Source: JBIYSM02 sp044759095 | GTDB lineage: Bacteria; Bacillota; Bacilli; Brevibacillales; Brevibacillaceae | Assembly (NCBI RefSeq): GCF_044759095.2 | Contig: NZ_JBIYSM020000026.1 | Coordinates: forward strand, 1-62,776 | DNA: 62,776 nucleotides | Reading direction: 5' to 3' | Shown here: one piece after another, positions 40,372 through 47,870 of the stretch | Position numbering within the stretch: the first letter of the stretch is position 1 | How the letters are laid out: every line of letters begins with the position of its first letter | The notes under the pieces: model-generated | What the model saw: only the letters and a program-made list of their open reading frames with translations | Told to the model about the DNA's origin: nothing | Database searches by the model: none | Position numbers and translations under genes: made by a program

Positions 40372-40400
40372 ATCTTAACAACTTCCCAAAAGGAAGTCAA
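40372..40400 (-). promoter_or_regulatory. Sigma-A promoter of rplJL
   Basis: TTGACT (40395-40400) and TAAGAT (40372-40377) are 17 bases apart on the minus strand, directly behind the rplA stop codon. Confidence 0.75.
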
Positions 40401-40406
40401 GTGTCA

Positions 40407-41090
40407 TTATTTTACAGCGACGCGTACGCCAGGACCCATCGTGGAGCTGATGGATACGTTTTTCATGTACACGCCTTTTGCTGCAGCCGGTTTCGCACGG
40501 TTCAGCGCTTCGGTCAATGCAGCCAGGTTTTCAGCCAGCTTTTCGGTATCGAAGGATACTTTACCGATCGGAGCGTGGATGTTACCTGCTTTGTCAACGC
40601 GGTACTCGATTTTACCCGCTTTGATTTCGTTAACGGCTTTGGTCACGTCGAACGTAACGGTACCTGTTTTCGGGTTTGGCATGAGGCCTTTTGGACCGAG
40701 TACACGACCCAGTTTACCTACTTCACCCATCATGTCAGGCGTAGCTACTACGACGTCAAAATCGAACCAGCCGCCTTGGATTTTTGCAATCATGTCTGCA
40801 TCGCCGACGTAGTCAGCGCCTGCAGCTTCTGCTTCTTTCGCCTTCTCGCCTTTTGCGAATACGAGAACGCGTTGAACTTTACCGGTACCGTGCGGCAGCA
40901 CAACAGCACCACGAATTTGTTGGTCAGCACGTTTCGGGTCTACACCCAAACGGAATGCTGCTTCAACGGTTTCATCGAACTTGGCGGAAGCCGCCTTTTT
41001 CACGAGTTCGATACCTTCCGTTACCTCGTATACTTTGTTTTTATCGATCAACTTGGCAGCTTCTTGATACTTCTTGCCGTGTTTTGCCAT
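40407..41090 (-). CDS. rplA: 50S ribosomal protein uL1
   Basis: uL1, 227 residues (MAKHGKKYQEAAKLIDKNK), forms the mobile L1 stalk that handles exiting tRNA. The signature region FDVVVATPDMMGEVGKLGRVLGPKGLMPNPKTGT is present as separate conserved blocks. In many bacteria it represses rplKA by binding the mRNA. Follows rplK after 90 bases. Confidence 0.97.
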   Translation of the reverse strand: MAKHGKKYQEAAKLIDKNKVYEVTEGIELVKKAASAKFDETVEAAFRLGVDPKRADQQIRGAVVLPHGTGKVQRVLVFAKGEKAKEAEAAGADYVGDADMIAKIQGGWFDFDVVVATPDMMGEVGKLGRVLGPKGLMPNPKTGTVTFDVTKAVNEIKAGKIEYRVDKAGNIHAPIGKVSFDTEKLAENLAALTEALNRAKPAAAKGVYMKNVSISSTMGPGVRVAVK

Positions 41091-41180
41091 TTTTTCAAAT
41101 CTCCCTTCAATGTGGTCGTAGCGGTTTCATCCTCCCACAAACAAGGGGCACATTGTCTGTACCCCCTCACAACACAACCA

Positions 41181-41606
41181 TTAGTCTTCGATCACGATAC
41201 CCATGGAACGAGCAGTACCCTCGATCATGCGCATAGCTGCTTCTACATCAGCCGCATTCAGGTCAGGACGCTTCAGTTCCGCGATTTCGCGAACCTTGTC
41301 GCGCTTCAGGGTAGCTACCTTCGTCTTGTTCGGTACACCGGAGCCAGACTCGATACCAGCAGCTTTTTTCAACAGAACAGCTGCAGGCGGAGTCTTCGTG
41401 ATGAAGGTGAAGGAACGGTCTTCATAAACCGTAATTTCAACCGGAATGATCATTCCAACTTCGCTTTCTGTACGAGCGTTGAACTCTTTACAGAAACCCA
41501 TGATGTTAACACCAGCTTGACCGAGAGCCGGACCTACTGGAGGTGCAGGATTCGCTTTACCTGCCGGGATTTGTAGTTTAATTACGCGGATAACCTTCTT
41601 AGCCAC
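41181..41606 (-). CDS. rplK: 50S ribosomal protein uL11
   Basis: uL11, 141 residues from a GTG at 41604-41606 (AKKVIRVIKLQIPAGKANPAPP), eight bases behind GGAGG; a GTG three codons earlier overlaps the SD. It forms the GTPase-associated centre base with 23S rRNA and is needed for the RelA stringent response. First gene of the rplKA unit. Confidence 0.96.
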   Translation of the reverse strand: MAKKVIRVIKLQIPAGKANPAPPVGPALGQAGVNIMGFCKEFNARTESEVGMIIPVEITVYEDRSFTFITKTPPAAVLLKKAAGIESGSGVPNKTKVATLKRDKVREIAELKRPDLNAADVEAAMRMIEGTARSMGIVIED

Positions 41607-41744
41607 GTAAGACACCTCCTTACTTCAAATGTGGTATTGCGGGGGCGCGCCCCCTCCCACCTATTGACCGAAAGCCTATGTAGACTTTCTAAATGACAGT
41701 GAGAGTCGGGAACCCCAGATATCCAAACGGGGATTCCAGAAACA
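41607..41744 (-). promoter_or_regulatory. rplK leader with GC-rich palindrome
   Basis: The transcribed leader holds two structures: GGAATCCCC pairing with GGGGTTCC (one bulge) around 41706-41738, and the perfect 14-base palindrome GGGGGCGCGCCCCC at 41641-41654, about 20 bases before the SD. Either could be a target for L1 repression; this is not shown by the sequence. Confidence 0.5.
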
Positions 41745-41750
41745 AAATGA

Positions 41751-41779
41751 AATGTACCACATAGCGCGATACTTTTCAA
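41751..41779 (-). promoter_or_regulatory. Sigma-A promoter of rplKA
   Basis: TTGAAA (41774-41779) and TACATT (41751-41756) are 17 bases apart on the minus strand, just behind the nusG stop. Confidence 0.65.
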
Positions 41780-41787
41780 GATGAATC

Positions 41788-42324
41788 CTAATCCAATTTT
41801 TGAACTTGTGTAAAATCCAGTTCAACCGGTGTTTCGCGACCAAAGATATCCACCAGAACACGAACCTTTTGCCGGTCTGGTTGAATCTCGATGATTTCGC
41901 CAGTGCGGTTGGTAAACGGACCATCCGTTACACGGACCATGTCGCGGAGCGCGAAGTCGACTTTGACTTTCGGAAGCTCGAATCCCATCTGACGGAGAAT
42001 CGTATCCGCCTCTTCCGGACGCAGTGCGGTCGGTTTGGAACCGGCGCCAGTGGATCCGACAAAGCCGGTAACCCCAGGGGTGTTGCGGACCACGTACCAA
42101 GAGTCGTCGGTCATCACCATCTCAACAAGGACATACCCAGGAAAAACCTTTTTCGTGACGGTGCGCTTTTTGCCATCCTTTGTCTCTATCTCTTCTTCAG
42201 TAGGGACAAGAACGCGGAAGATTTTATCTTCCATGCCCATCGACTCGACACGCTTTTCCAAATTGGTTTTTACCTTGTTTTCATATCCTGAGTAAGTATG
42301 AACCACGTACCATGCTTTTTCCAT
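41788..42324 (-). CDS. nusG: Transcription termination/antitermination factor NusG
   Basis: NusG, 178 residues: N-terminal NGN domain (MEKAWYVVHTYSGYENKV, FPGYVLVEMVMTDDSWYVVRNTPGVTGFVG) that binds RNA polymerase, and C-terminal KOW domain (VTDGPFTNRTGEI). The ATG at 42322-42324 is preferred by family alignment, though GTG two codons earlier is possible. The only SD (AGGAGG, 42351-42356) is 26 bases upstream, with a hairpin in between. Follows secE. Confidence 0.96.
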   Translation of the reverse strand: MEKAWYVVHTYSGYENKVKTNLEKRVESMGMEDKIFRVLVPTEEEIETKDGKKRTVTKKVFPGYVLVEMVMTDDSWYVVRNTPGVTGFVGSTGAGSKPTALRPEEADTILRQMGFELPKVKVDFALRDMVRVTDGPFTNRTGEIIEIQPDRQKVRVLVDIFGRETPVELDFTQVQKLD

Positions 42325-42332
42325 ATCCACAA

Positions 42333-42356
42333 GGACGTTACCCGTCCGTCCCTCCT
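42333..42356 (-). promoter_or_regulatory. Distant Shine-Dalgarno with intervening hairpin before nusG
   Basis: AGGAGG at 42351-42356 lies 26 bases before the nusG ATG. Between them GGACG (42343-42347) pairs with CGTCC (42333-42337) around five bases. Folding would shorten the effective spacing to about 11 bases for the ATG, or 5 for the GTG at 42328-42330. Confidence 0.55.
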
Positions 42357-42366
42357 AGGCTTCAAA

Positions 42367-42612
42367 TTACTTCCCTAAAATCAAATCGATCAAGCGCGAG
42401 ATCCCCAAGTCAATGGCGAAAAAGAAAATCGCGAGCAGCGTTACCGCAATCAGAACGACGACCGTATAGGTGGTCAGCTCTTTGCGGTTCGGCCAACGGA
42501 CTTTCTTCAGTTCGGACATGACGTCACCGAAAAACTCGCCAGTGCGGCGAAACCCGGCTCCGATTTTAGCTAGGAAACCCACAGTGCCACCCCCAGACTT
42601 CGTCGCATCCAT
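42367..42612 (-). CDS. secE: Preprotein translocase subunit SecE
   Basis: SecE, 81 residues with one C-terminal membrane segment (TYTVVVLIAVTLLAIFFFAI) preceded by the conserved ELKKVRWPNRKEL amphipathic region that clamps SecY. The ATG lies two bases behind the rpmG stop, suggesting coupled translation, since no strong SD is seen. Standard rpmG-secE-nusG order. Confidence 0.95.
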   Translation of the reverse strand: MDATKSGGGTVGFLAKIGAGFRRTGEFFGDVMSELKKVRWPNRKELTTYTVVVLIAVTLLAIFFFAIDLGISRLIDLILGK

Positions 42613-42614
42613 AA

Positions 42615-42764
42615 TTACTTCGTCTCACGATGGACTGTGTGCTTCTTGTCGCGGGAGCAATACTTTTTCAGTTCCACACGCTCAGTTGTCGTGCGCTTGT
42701 TCTTCGTGGAGATATAGTTACGCTCACCACACTCGGTGCACGCTAACGTAATGTTTACTCGCAT
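42615..42764 (-). CDS. rpmG: 50S ribosomal protein bL33
   Basis: A 49-residue bL33 (MRVNITLACTECGERNYIST, ending KKHTVHRETK). Cysteines at CTEC and YCSRDKKH make up the zinc-binding set of the C+ type; a zinc-free paralogue may exist elsewhere. The ATG at 42762-42764 follows GGAGG, the TAA is at 42615-42617. First gene of rpmG-secE-nusG. Confidence 0.94.
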   Translation of the reverse strand: MRVNITLACTECGERNYISTKNKRTTTERVELKKYCSRDKKHTVHRETK

Positions 42765-42864
42765 TTATTGCCACCTCCATCTCATTTCAAACCTGCGTTC
42801 TTGATACCATGAAGTAAAATAGTACGGGAAAACCGCTACTTTTTCCTGACCATTTCAAAGAAGC

Positions 42865-42890
42865 AACCATAGATTCATAGTCTATGGCTA
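42865..42890 (-). promoter_or_regulatory. Hairpin in the rpmG leader
   Basis: CCATAGA and TCTATGG pair perfectly around seven bases in the leader between the promoter and rpmG. A second, weaker AGTA/TACT-CGG/CCG hairpin lies at about 42816-42840. Function unknown. Confidence 0.4.
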
Positions 42891-42898
42891 CCTAAACA

Positions 42899-42927
42899 AA
42901 TTTATCACACCGGCATCTTCATGTCAA
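42899..42927 (-). promoter_or_regulatory. Sigma-A promoter of rpmG-secE-nusG
   Basis: A perfect -35 TTGACA (42922-42927) and TAAATT (42899-42904) are 17 bases apart on the minus strand, between the sigH terminator and rpmG. Confidence 0.65.
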
Positions 42928-42984
42928 CAAAACGGCTTGACAAGAGAACAGCATTTTGTTCCATTGTTCAAACATTGTTGGAAA

Positions 42985-43020
42985 ATTAAAAAGAGACCCA
43001 TCGTTTACAAATGAATCTCT
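42985..43020 (-). terminator. Intrinsic terminator overlapping the sigH stop
   Basis: AGAGATTCAT pairs with ATGGGTCTCT (two G-U pairs) on the minus strand, followed by TTTTTAATTT. The sigH stop codon (43005-43007) lies in the loop. Confidence 0.8.
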
Positions 43021-43655
43021 CTTCCTTCCAGATATCGTTCCAGCTTACGCTTTACGCGCTGCAGGGCATTGTCGATGGATTTTACGTGTCGCTTCAGCTC
43101 TACGGCAATTTGCTGATAGGAACGCCCGTCCAGATAAAGCATGAGCACCTGCCGCTCCAAATCGCTGAGGATCTCGCTCATCTTGCCTTCGATGTCGTCG
43201 AACTCTTCACGGTTGATGAAAAGTTCTTCGGGATCCGTGACCTTGGTGCCGCAAATCACATCAAGCAGGGTGCGATCCGAATCTTCGTCGTAAATGGGCT
43301 TGTCCAGTGAAACGTAAGAGTTTAGCGGTATATGCTTTTGGCGAGTAGCGGTCTTAATCGCCGTAATAATCTGACGGGTGATGCACAGCTCGGCAAAGGC
43401 TTTGAATGACGTGAGTTTGTCTCCTCGAAAATCGCGAATCGACTTGTACAGCCCAATCATGCCTTCCTGCACGATGTCTTCGCGGTCTGCCCCGATCAAG
43501 AAATAGGAACGAGCTTTGGCCCGAACGAAGTTCTTGTATTTGTTAATCAGGTATTCAAGGGCTTCGGCATCATTCTCTCTTACCAGGTCGACTACTTCTT
43601 CATCGGACATCAGTTCATATTGGGAATGTTTCAATTCCTTGAGGTCCATACTCAC
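43005..43655 (-). CDS. sigH: RNA polymerase sigma-H factor
   Basis: SigH, 216 residues from the GTG at 43653-43655, eight bases behind GGAGG. Region 2 includes FVRAKARSYFLIGADREDIVQEGMIGLYKSIRDF (conserved in blocks) and region 4 ends RHVKSIDNALQRVKRKLERYLE; both closely match B. subtilis SigH, which directs transition-state and early sporulation transcription. It has a sigma-A promoter upstream and a leader with three DnaA-box-like repeats. Confidence 0.95.
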   Translation of the reverse strand: MSMDLKELKHSQYELMSDEEVVDLVRENDAEALEYLINKYKNFVRAKARSYFLIGADREDIVQEGMIGLYKSIRDFRGDKLTSFKAFAELCITRQIITAIKTATRQKHIPLNSYVSLDKPIYDEDSDRTLLDVICGTKVTDPEELFINREEFDDIEGKMSEILSDLERQVLMLYLDGRSYQQIAVELKRHVKSIDNALQRVKRKLERYLEGREIHL

Positions 43656-43676
43656 GAACGATCCCTCCGCCGACTG

Positions 43677-43707
43677 ATTTCCACGGATTTTCCACAGGCT
43701 TTCCACA
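43677..43707. repeat. Three DnaA-box-like 9-mers at 11-bp period in the sigH leader
   Basis: Plus-strand ATTTCCACG (43677-43685), TTTTCCACA (43688-43696) and CTTTCCACA (43699-43707) start exactly 11 bases apart in one orientation. The middle one differs from the DnaA consensus TTATCCACA at one position, the others at two and three. They lie just downstream of the sigH -10 region. Confidence 0.6.
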
Positions 43708-43716
43708 GATACGGCT

Positions 43717-43746
43717 ATTATACATGAACCCGTAAAAAAGCGTCAA
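43717..43746 (-). promoter_or_regulatory. Sigma-A promoter of sigH
   Basis: TTGACG (43741-43746) and a perfect TATAAT (43717-43722) are 18 bases apart on the minus strand, directly behind the rae1 stop. Confidence 0.75.
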
Positions 43747-43757
43747 CCAAGTCTCAC

Positions 43758-44282
43758 TTATTCCCTTCGCCATTTTTCGAATATTTTCGCTATTTCTTCA
43801 TCTAACGAGATCCGCTTGGAGAAGCGGTCTTCCCGCGTCTTGTCCACCTGCTGTTTGATTTCTTTCCCTGCGCTTTCTATGTCTAGCAACAACTCCCGGG
43901 CTGATTTTCTCAGCGCTCCCTGGCCGAAGATGACACGTTGGGAGGTGTAATCTGACGTCGCTACATAAATTTGTCGATTTTTCTCGTAAAATTGCGAGAC
44001 CAGTTTTTCAATTTTTTCGTCCGCCGTCTCTTTTTGCGCCGTGTAGTAGATCTCCACCTGGTAATCATTCATCTGTCGACCAATGCCAGGTACGGTGTAA
44101 GCGTCAAAGACGATCATCACCTTGATGCCGGAAAAACTCTGATAATCGGCCAGCTTGGAAATAAGAAGGTCGCGCGCGTCGTCCATGCGATCCTGGTCTT
44201 TGAGCGCGCGCAAATCGGGCCAGGCCCCAATGATGTTGTAGCCATCGACGATCAACAGCTGTTTTGCCTTCTTTTTTGCCAT
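43758..44282 (-). CDS. rae1: NYN/PIN-fold ribosome-dependent endoribonuclease Rae1 (YacP)
   Basis: A 174-residue NYN-domain protein. Acidic residues expected for the nuclease site are in LLIVDGYNIIGAWPDL, MIVFDAYTV and VATSDYTSQRVIF. B. subtilis Rae1 cleaves certain mRNAs in the ribosomal A site. The gene starts one base after the rlmB stop. Lies between rlmB and sigH as in Bacillus. Confidence 0.9.
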   Translation of the reverse strand: MAKKKAKQLLIVDGYNIIGAWPDLRALKDQDRMDDARDLLISKLADYQSFSGIKVMIVFDAYTVPGIGRQMNDYQVEIYYTAQKETADEKIEKLVSQFYEKNRQIYVATSDYTSQRVIFGQGALRKSARELLLDIESAGKEIKQQVDKTREDRFSKRISLDEEIAKIFEKWRRE

Positions 44283-44283
44283 C

Positions 44284-45039
44284 TTATTTCACCTTGGCCG
44301 GCAGCGGACTCCTTGCGCGATACACTTCGTACATCAAGAGAGCAGCGGCCACAGAGGCGTTCAATGATGTGACTTGCCCTGCCATCGGCAAACGGTAGAG
44401 AAAGTCGCAGTTCTCCCGCACCAGGCGGCTGATGCCCTTGCCTTCACTGCCGATGACGATGGCAATCGGCATGCTGTAATCGCCTTCGCGGAAATCCTGC
44501 TTCGCGCTGGCGTCCGTTCCGGCCACCCAAACGCCCTGTTCCTTCAGCTCTTCAATCGTCCGAACCAGGTTGGTGACGCGCGCAACCGGCACGTAATTGA
44601 TGGCGCCCGCCGACGCTTTGGCGACCGTTGCGGTTAGGCTGACCGAGCGCCGTTTCGGAATCACAATGCCGTGAGCCCCCACTGCGTCGGCTGTCCGCAT
44701 AATGGAACCGAGATTGTGGGGATCCTCCAGCTCGTCCAGCAAAATGAGAAACGGCGCTTCGTTGCGTTCTTTTGCTCTCGCCAGTATATCTTCTACCTCA
44801 ACGTAATCATAGGCGGCCACAGAGGCAATCACGCCCTGATGATTATCGGTTCCACTGAGCTGGTCAAGCTTTTTGCGATTGGCAGCGGTCACGATAACCC
44901 CCTGTTCCTTAGCCAGCGAAAAGACGGGGCCCATCAGGTTTTTGTTCACACCTTCGGCAATCCAGATCTTGTTGATGGTTCGCCCCGAGCGGAGCGCTTC
45001 TATCACCGGGTTTTTCCCGACAATCCATTCTTCACTCAT
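44284..45039 (-). CDS. rlmB: 23S rRNA (guanosine-2'-O-)-methyltransferase RlmB
   Basis: A SpoU-family (SPOUT) methyltransferase of 251 residues. An N-terminal L30e-like substrate-binding domain (WIVGKNPVIEALRSGR) is followed by the knotted catalytic domain with LLDELEDPHNLGSIMRTADA, IVIGSEGKGIS and SLNASVAAALLMYE. It methylates a conserved 23S guanosine in E. coli; the target here is inferred. ATG at 45037-45039 follows AAGGAG and overlaps the mrnC end by eight bases. Confidence 0.92.
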   Translation of the reverse strand: MSEEWIVGKNPVIEALRSGRTINKIWIAEGVNKNLMGPVFSLAKEQGVIVTAANRKKLDQLSGTDNHQGVIASVAAYDYVEVEDILARAKERNEAPFLILLDELEDPHNLGSIMRTADAVGAHGIVIPKRRSVSLTATVAKASAGAINYVPVARVTNLVRTIEELKEQGVWVAGTDASAKQDFREGDYSMPIAIVIGSEGKGISRLVRENCDFLYRLPMAGQVTSLNASVAAALLMYEVYRARSPLPAKVK

Positions 45040-45445
45040 GTCCACTTACTCCTTCCACAATCGCAAAGGCCTGCTGCATGATTTCCGCAACACGCTCTTC
45101 CCTTCCGCTCAGATAGAGGTAGCCGATCAGCGCCTCAAAAGCTGTGGCGTGCCGATAGTCGATGATGTCCGCGTTTTTCGCCGTTGAACCAGACTTGGCG
45201 TTGCGGCCGCGCTTCACCACACCCAACTCTTCTTCCGTCAGTGTCGGCATGAGCGTCAGCAAAATATTCGCCTGCGCTTTTGCCGACACATAACGGTTGG
45301 CTTCCTTGTGCAGCTGGTTCGGTTTCACCATGCCGCGGGCGATCAGGTGATATCGCACACAGTGGGCATAGGTGGCGTCACCGAGAAAAGCGAGCACCAG
45401 CGGGTTGGTCATTTTGGGATCGCGGGCCAAATCTTCCTTTTGCAT
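45032..45445 (-). CDS. mrnC: Mini-ribonuclease III
   Basis: A 137-residue RNase III catalytic domain without a double-stranded-RNA-binding domain. Catalytic residues are in LAFLGDATYAHCVRYHL and ATAFEALIGYLYLSG. In B. subtilis it matures the ends of 23S rRNA. It follows cysS and overlaps rlmB, the usual order. Confidence 0.93.
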   Translation of the reverse strand: MQKEDLARDPKMTNPLVLAFLGDATYAHCVRYHLIARGMVKPNQLHKEANRYVSAKAQANILLTLMPTLTEEELGVVKRGRNAKSGSTAKNADIIDYRHATAFEALIGYLYLSGREERVAEIMQQAFAIVEGVSGHE

Positions 45446-45465
45446 ATGTTCAGTGGTCCCCTTTT

Positions 45466-46872
45466 TTATTTGCGACGCCAGCGAACGCCCTGCGGCGTAT
45501 CTTCCAACACGATGCCTTTGGCGCCAAGCAAATCGCGGATTTCGTCGGCGCGGGCAAAGTTGCGCAACTTGCGCGCTTCCGTCCGCTCGGCAATCAACGC
45601 CTCGATTTCGTCGTCCAGAAGCTCATCCTGCTGCTCCAGCTTCAATCCCAGCACACCGGTCAGTTCCAGGAACAGATCGCGATAGGCAATCAGCTGATCT
45701 TTCCCGACGTTTTGGTTGCGCATGTAGAGGTTCGCTTCCTTCACCAGGTCGAACAATACGGTAATGGCGTTGGCAGTGTTGAGGTCATCGTCCATTTCCG
45801 CGATAAACTTCTCCCGCAGCTCGCGGATGGTTTTCGACTGCTCGTCGGCCAGGCCGTTTGGCTCCTCGGGACGCGCCGTCTCCATGCGGTGCAGCAGATT
45901 GGCATACGCGGTGGTGATGCGTTCCAGGCCGTTTGAAGCCTGCTCCAAAAGGTCCTCGCTGAAATTGATGGGCCCGCGGTAGTGACCCAGCAGCATGAAA
46001 AAGCGGATCAACTGACCGCCGTACTGCTTTACGAGATCGCGCGTCAAGAGGAAGTTGCCGAGCGACTTGGACATTTTTTCGTTGTTGATGTTCAGCATGC
46101 CGTTGTGCAGCCAGTAGCGGGCAAACACCTTGCCGGTAAAGCATTCCGATTGCGCGATCTCGTTTTCGTGATGCGGGAAAACCAGATCGGTTCCCCCTGC
46201 ATGGATGTCGATTGACTCGCCGAGAAACTTCAGCGCCATCGCCGAGCATTCGATATGCCATCCCGGGCGCCCTTGGCCCCACGGACTATCCCAGTAGATC
46301 TCGCCCGGCTTCGCCGCTTTCCAAAGTGCGAAGTCAATGGGACTTTCCTTCTTTTCGCTGACCTCGACCCGAGCGCCCGCCTGCAGGTCGTCCAGAGGCT
46401 GATGGGACAGTTTGCCGTACTCGTTGAAGCGGCCGGTGCGGAAATAAACGTCGCCTTCCCTTTCGTACGCATAGCCTTTCTCCATGAGCCCTTCGATAAA
46501 CTCGATGATCTCTGGTATGGTCTGCATGACGCGCGGCTGAATGTCCGGCGGCAGGACATTGAGGGACTGCAAATCCTCGTTGTAGGCGTCGGTATAGCGA
46601 TCGGCCACTTCCTTTACGGTCGTACCCTCTTCATTGGCCACTCGAATCAGCTTGTCGTCGACGTCGGTGATATTTTGTACAAATGTGACGTCGAACCCCC
46701 GGTACTGCAGATAGCGGCGCAACGTGTCAAACACGATGGCCGGCCGCGCGTTGCCGATGTGGATGTAGTTGTACACGGTGGGGCCGCAAACGTACATTTT
46801 TACCTTGCCCGGCTCAAGCGGAACGAAATTTTCCTTCTGTCGTGTCAGCGTATTATAAAATTGAATGCTCAT
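45466..46872 (-). CDS. cysS: Cysteinyl-tRNA synthetase
   Basis: CysRS, 468 residues, class I. The HIGH motif reads HIGN (YIHIGNARP), KMSKS is EKMSKSLGN, and zinc ligands are in VCGPTVYNY, HIECSAMA and FPHHENE. The start overlaps the last 20 bases of cysE. Together with cysE it lies behind a cysteine T-box, so both cysteine synthesis and charging respond to uncharged tRNA-Cys. Confidence 0.96.
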   Translation of the reverse strand: MSIQFYNTLTRQKENFVPLEPGKVKMYVCGPTVYNYIHIGNARPAIVFDTLRRYLQYRGFDVTFVQNITDVDDKLIRVANEEGTTVKEVADRYTDAYNEDLQSLNVLPPDIQPRVMQTIPEIIEFIEGLMEKGYAYEREGDVYFRTGRFNEYGKLSHQPLDDLQAGARVEVSEKKESPIDFALWKAAKPGEIYWDSPWGQGRPGWHIECSAMALKFLGESIDIHAGGTDLVFPHHENEIAQSECFTGKVFARYWLHNGMLNINNEKMSKSLGNFLLTRDLVKQYGGQLIRFFMLLGHYRGPINFSEDLLEQASNGLERITTAYANLLHRMETARPEEPNGLADEQSKTIRELREKFIAEMDDDLNTANAITVLFDLVKEANLYMRNQNVGKDQLIAYRDLFLELTGVLGLKLEQQDELLDDEIEALIAERTEARKLRNFARADEIRDLLGAKGIVLEDTPQGVRWRRK

Positions 46873-47518
46873 TTTCCTTTTTTTCCTCCTTCAAAGCGTT
46901 CAATTCTTTGCGAAGTTGTTCAATTTCGTTCTGCATGTGCCGCATGGCGTCAGCGATCGGGTCAGGTAGGTTGCAGTGATCCAGGTCGTAGGTGATCCGC
47001 TTCCCGTCCTGTACAACGATCCTTGCCTTCATGCCGACAACGGTGGAATTGGGCGGGACTTCCTGCAGCACGATGGCGCCGGCTCCGATTTTGGAGTTGT
47101 CGCCGATCTTGAACGAGCCCAACACCTTTGCCCCGGTTGCAATAATGACATTGTTGCCCACAGTGGGGTGACGCTTTCCTTTTTCCTTGCCCGTACCGCC
47201 GAGGGTAACCCCTTGATAAATGGTGACGTTGTCGCCGATTTCGCATGTTTCCCCGATGACGACTCCCGCTCCGTGGTCAATAAACAGCCCTTTGCCGATG
47301 CGAGCGCCCGGATGAATCTCAATCCCCGTGAAGAAGCGCGTTAGTTGGGACACGACCCTGGCCAATGTCAGCCATCCGGCTTTCCACAGCTTGTGCGCGA
47401 TGCGGTGTCCCCAAATGGCATGCAGGCCGGCATAGGTCAACACAACCTCCAGTGTACTGCGCGCCGCGGGATCCCGCTCAAAAACAGCTTGTATGTCTTC
47501 TTTCATCTCTTTTAACAT
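46853..47518 (-). CDS. cysE: Serine O-acetyltransferase
   Basis: CysE makes O-acetylserine, the first step of cysteine synthesis. It has 221 residues; the left-handed beta-helix of hexapeptide repeats (IHPGARIGKGLFIDHGAG, IGETCEIGDNVTIYQGVTLGG) carries the catalytic histidine in DHGAGVVIG. The ATG at 47516-47518 follows GGGGGTG; the frame is open further up but enters the T-box region. gltX-cysE-cysS order as in B. subtilis. Confidence 0.94.
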   Translation of the reverse strand: MLKEMKEDIQAVFERDPAARSTLEVVLTYAGLHAIWGHRIAHKLWKAGWLTLARVVSQLTRFFTGIEIHPGARIGKGLFIDHGAGVVIGETCEIGDNVTIYQGVTLGGTGKEKGKRHPTVGNNVIIATGAKVLGSFKIGDNSKIGAGAIVLQEVPPNSTVVGMKARIVVQDGKRITYDLDHCNLPDPIADAMRHMQNEIEQLRKELNALKEEKKENEHSIL

Positions 47519-47557
47519 GGTGACACCCCCTGACAAACATTGAGAATTCACATGTAA

Positions 47558-47843
47558 AAAAGCCGCCTCGCACGCCCTCTTTAATCAGAAGGCGCAGAGA
47601 CGGCGTACACCGCGGTTCCACTCTGCTTAAATGAACGTGAACAACAGCATCCAGCCGTCCGTTCAGATCATTTCGCTCATTTCCCGATAACGGCGGGGCC
47701 CGATTCAGCTTACTGCTGTCCGCTTGACGGCAGGTTCAGCCAATAGCTCCCAGGGGCATTTCCGGAAGTCCACGCCGGATGGCTCTCACCTGCCCATCCT
47801 CTCTGGGGACGCGAATACTCCCGTACTTCTCCTGTTCAACGCC
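47558..47843 (-). promoter_or_regulatory. T-box leader, cysteine specific
   Basis: Between gltX and cysE, the minus strand contains the T-box bulge TGGAACCGCG (47611-47620), a Stem I with AGAGAGG and GGTGAGAGCC elements, and a terminator (GCCGTCTCTGCGCC with GGCGTGCGAGGCGGC, then TTTTTT at about 47555-47560). The likely specifier codon is TGC (47756-47758) after GAAA, matching cysteine and the downstream cysE-cysS genes. Confidence 0.9.
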
Positions 47844-47870
47844 TATTCCTATGAAAACACGTATGGATGT

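Noticed and set aside
47691..47702. GGCGGGGCCC near 47.7 kb as another copy of the nested repeat
   Set aside because: It is part of the T-box leader, and neither the paired arms nor the GGATGT tail are present.
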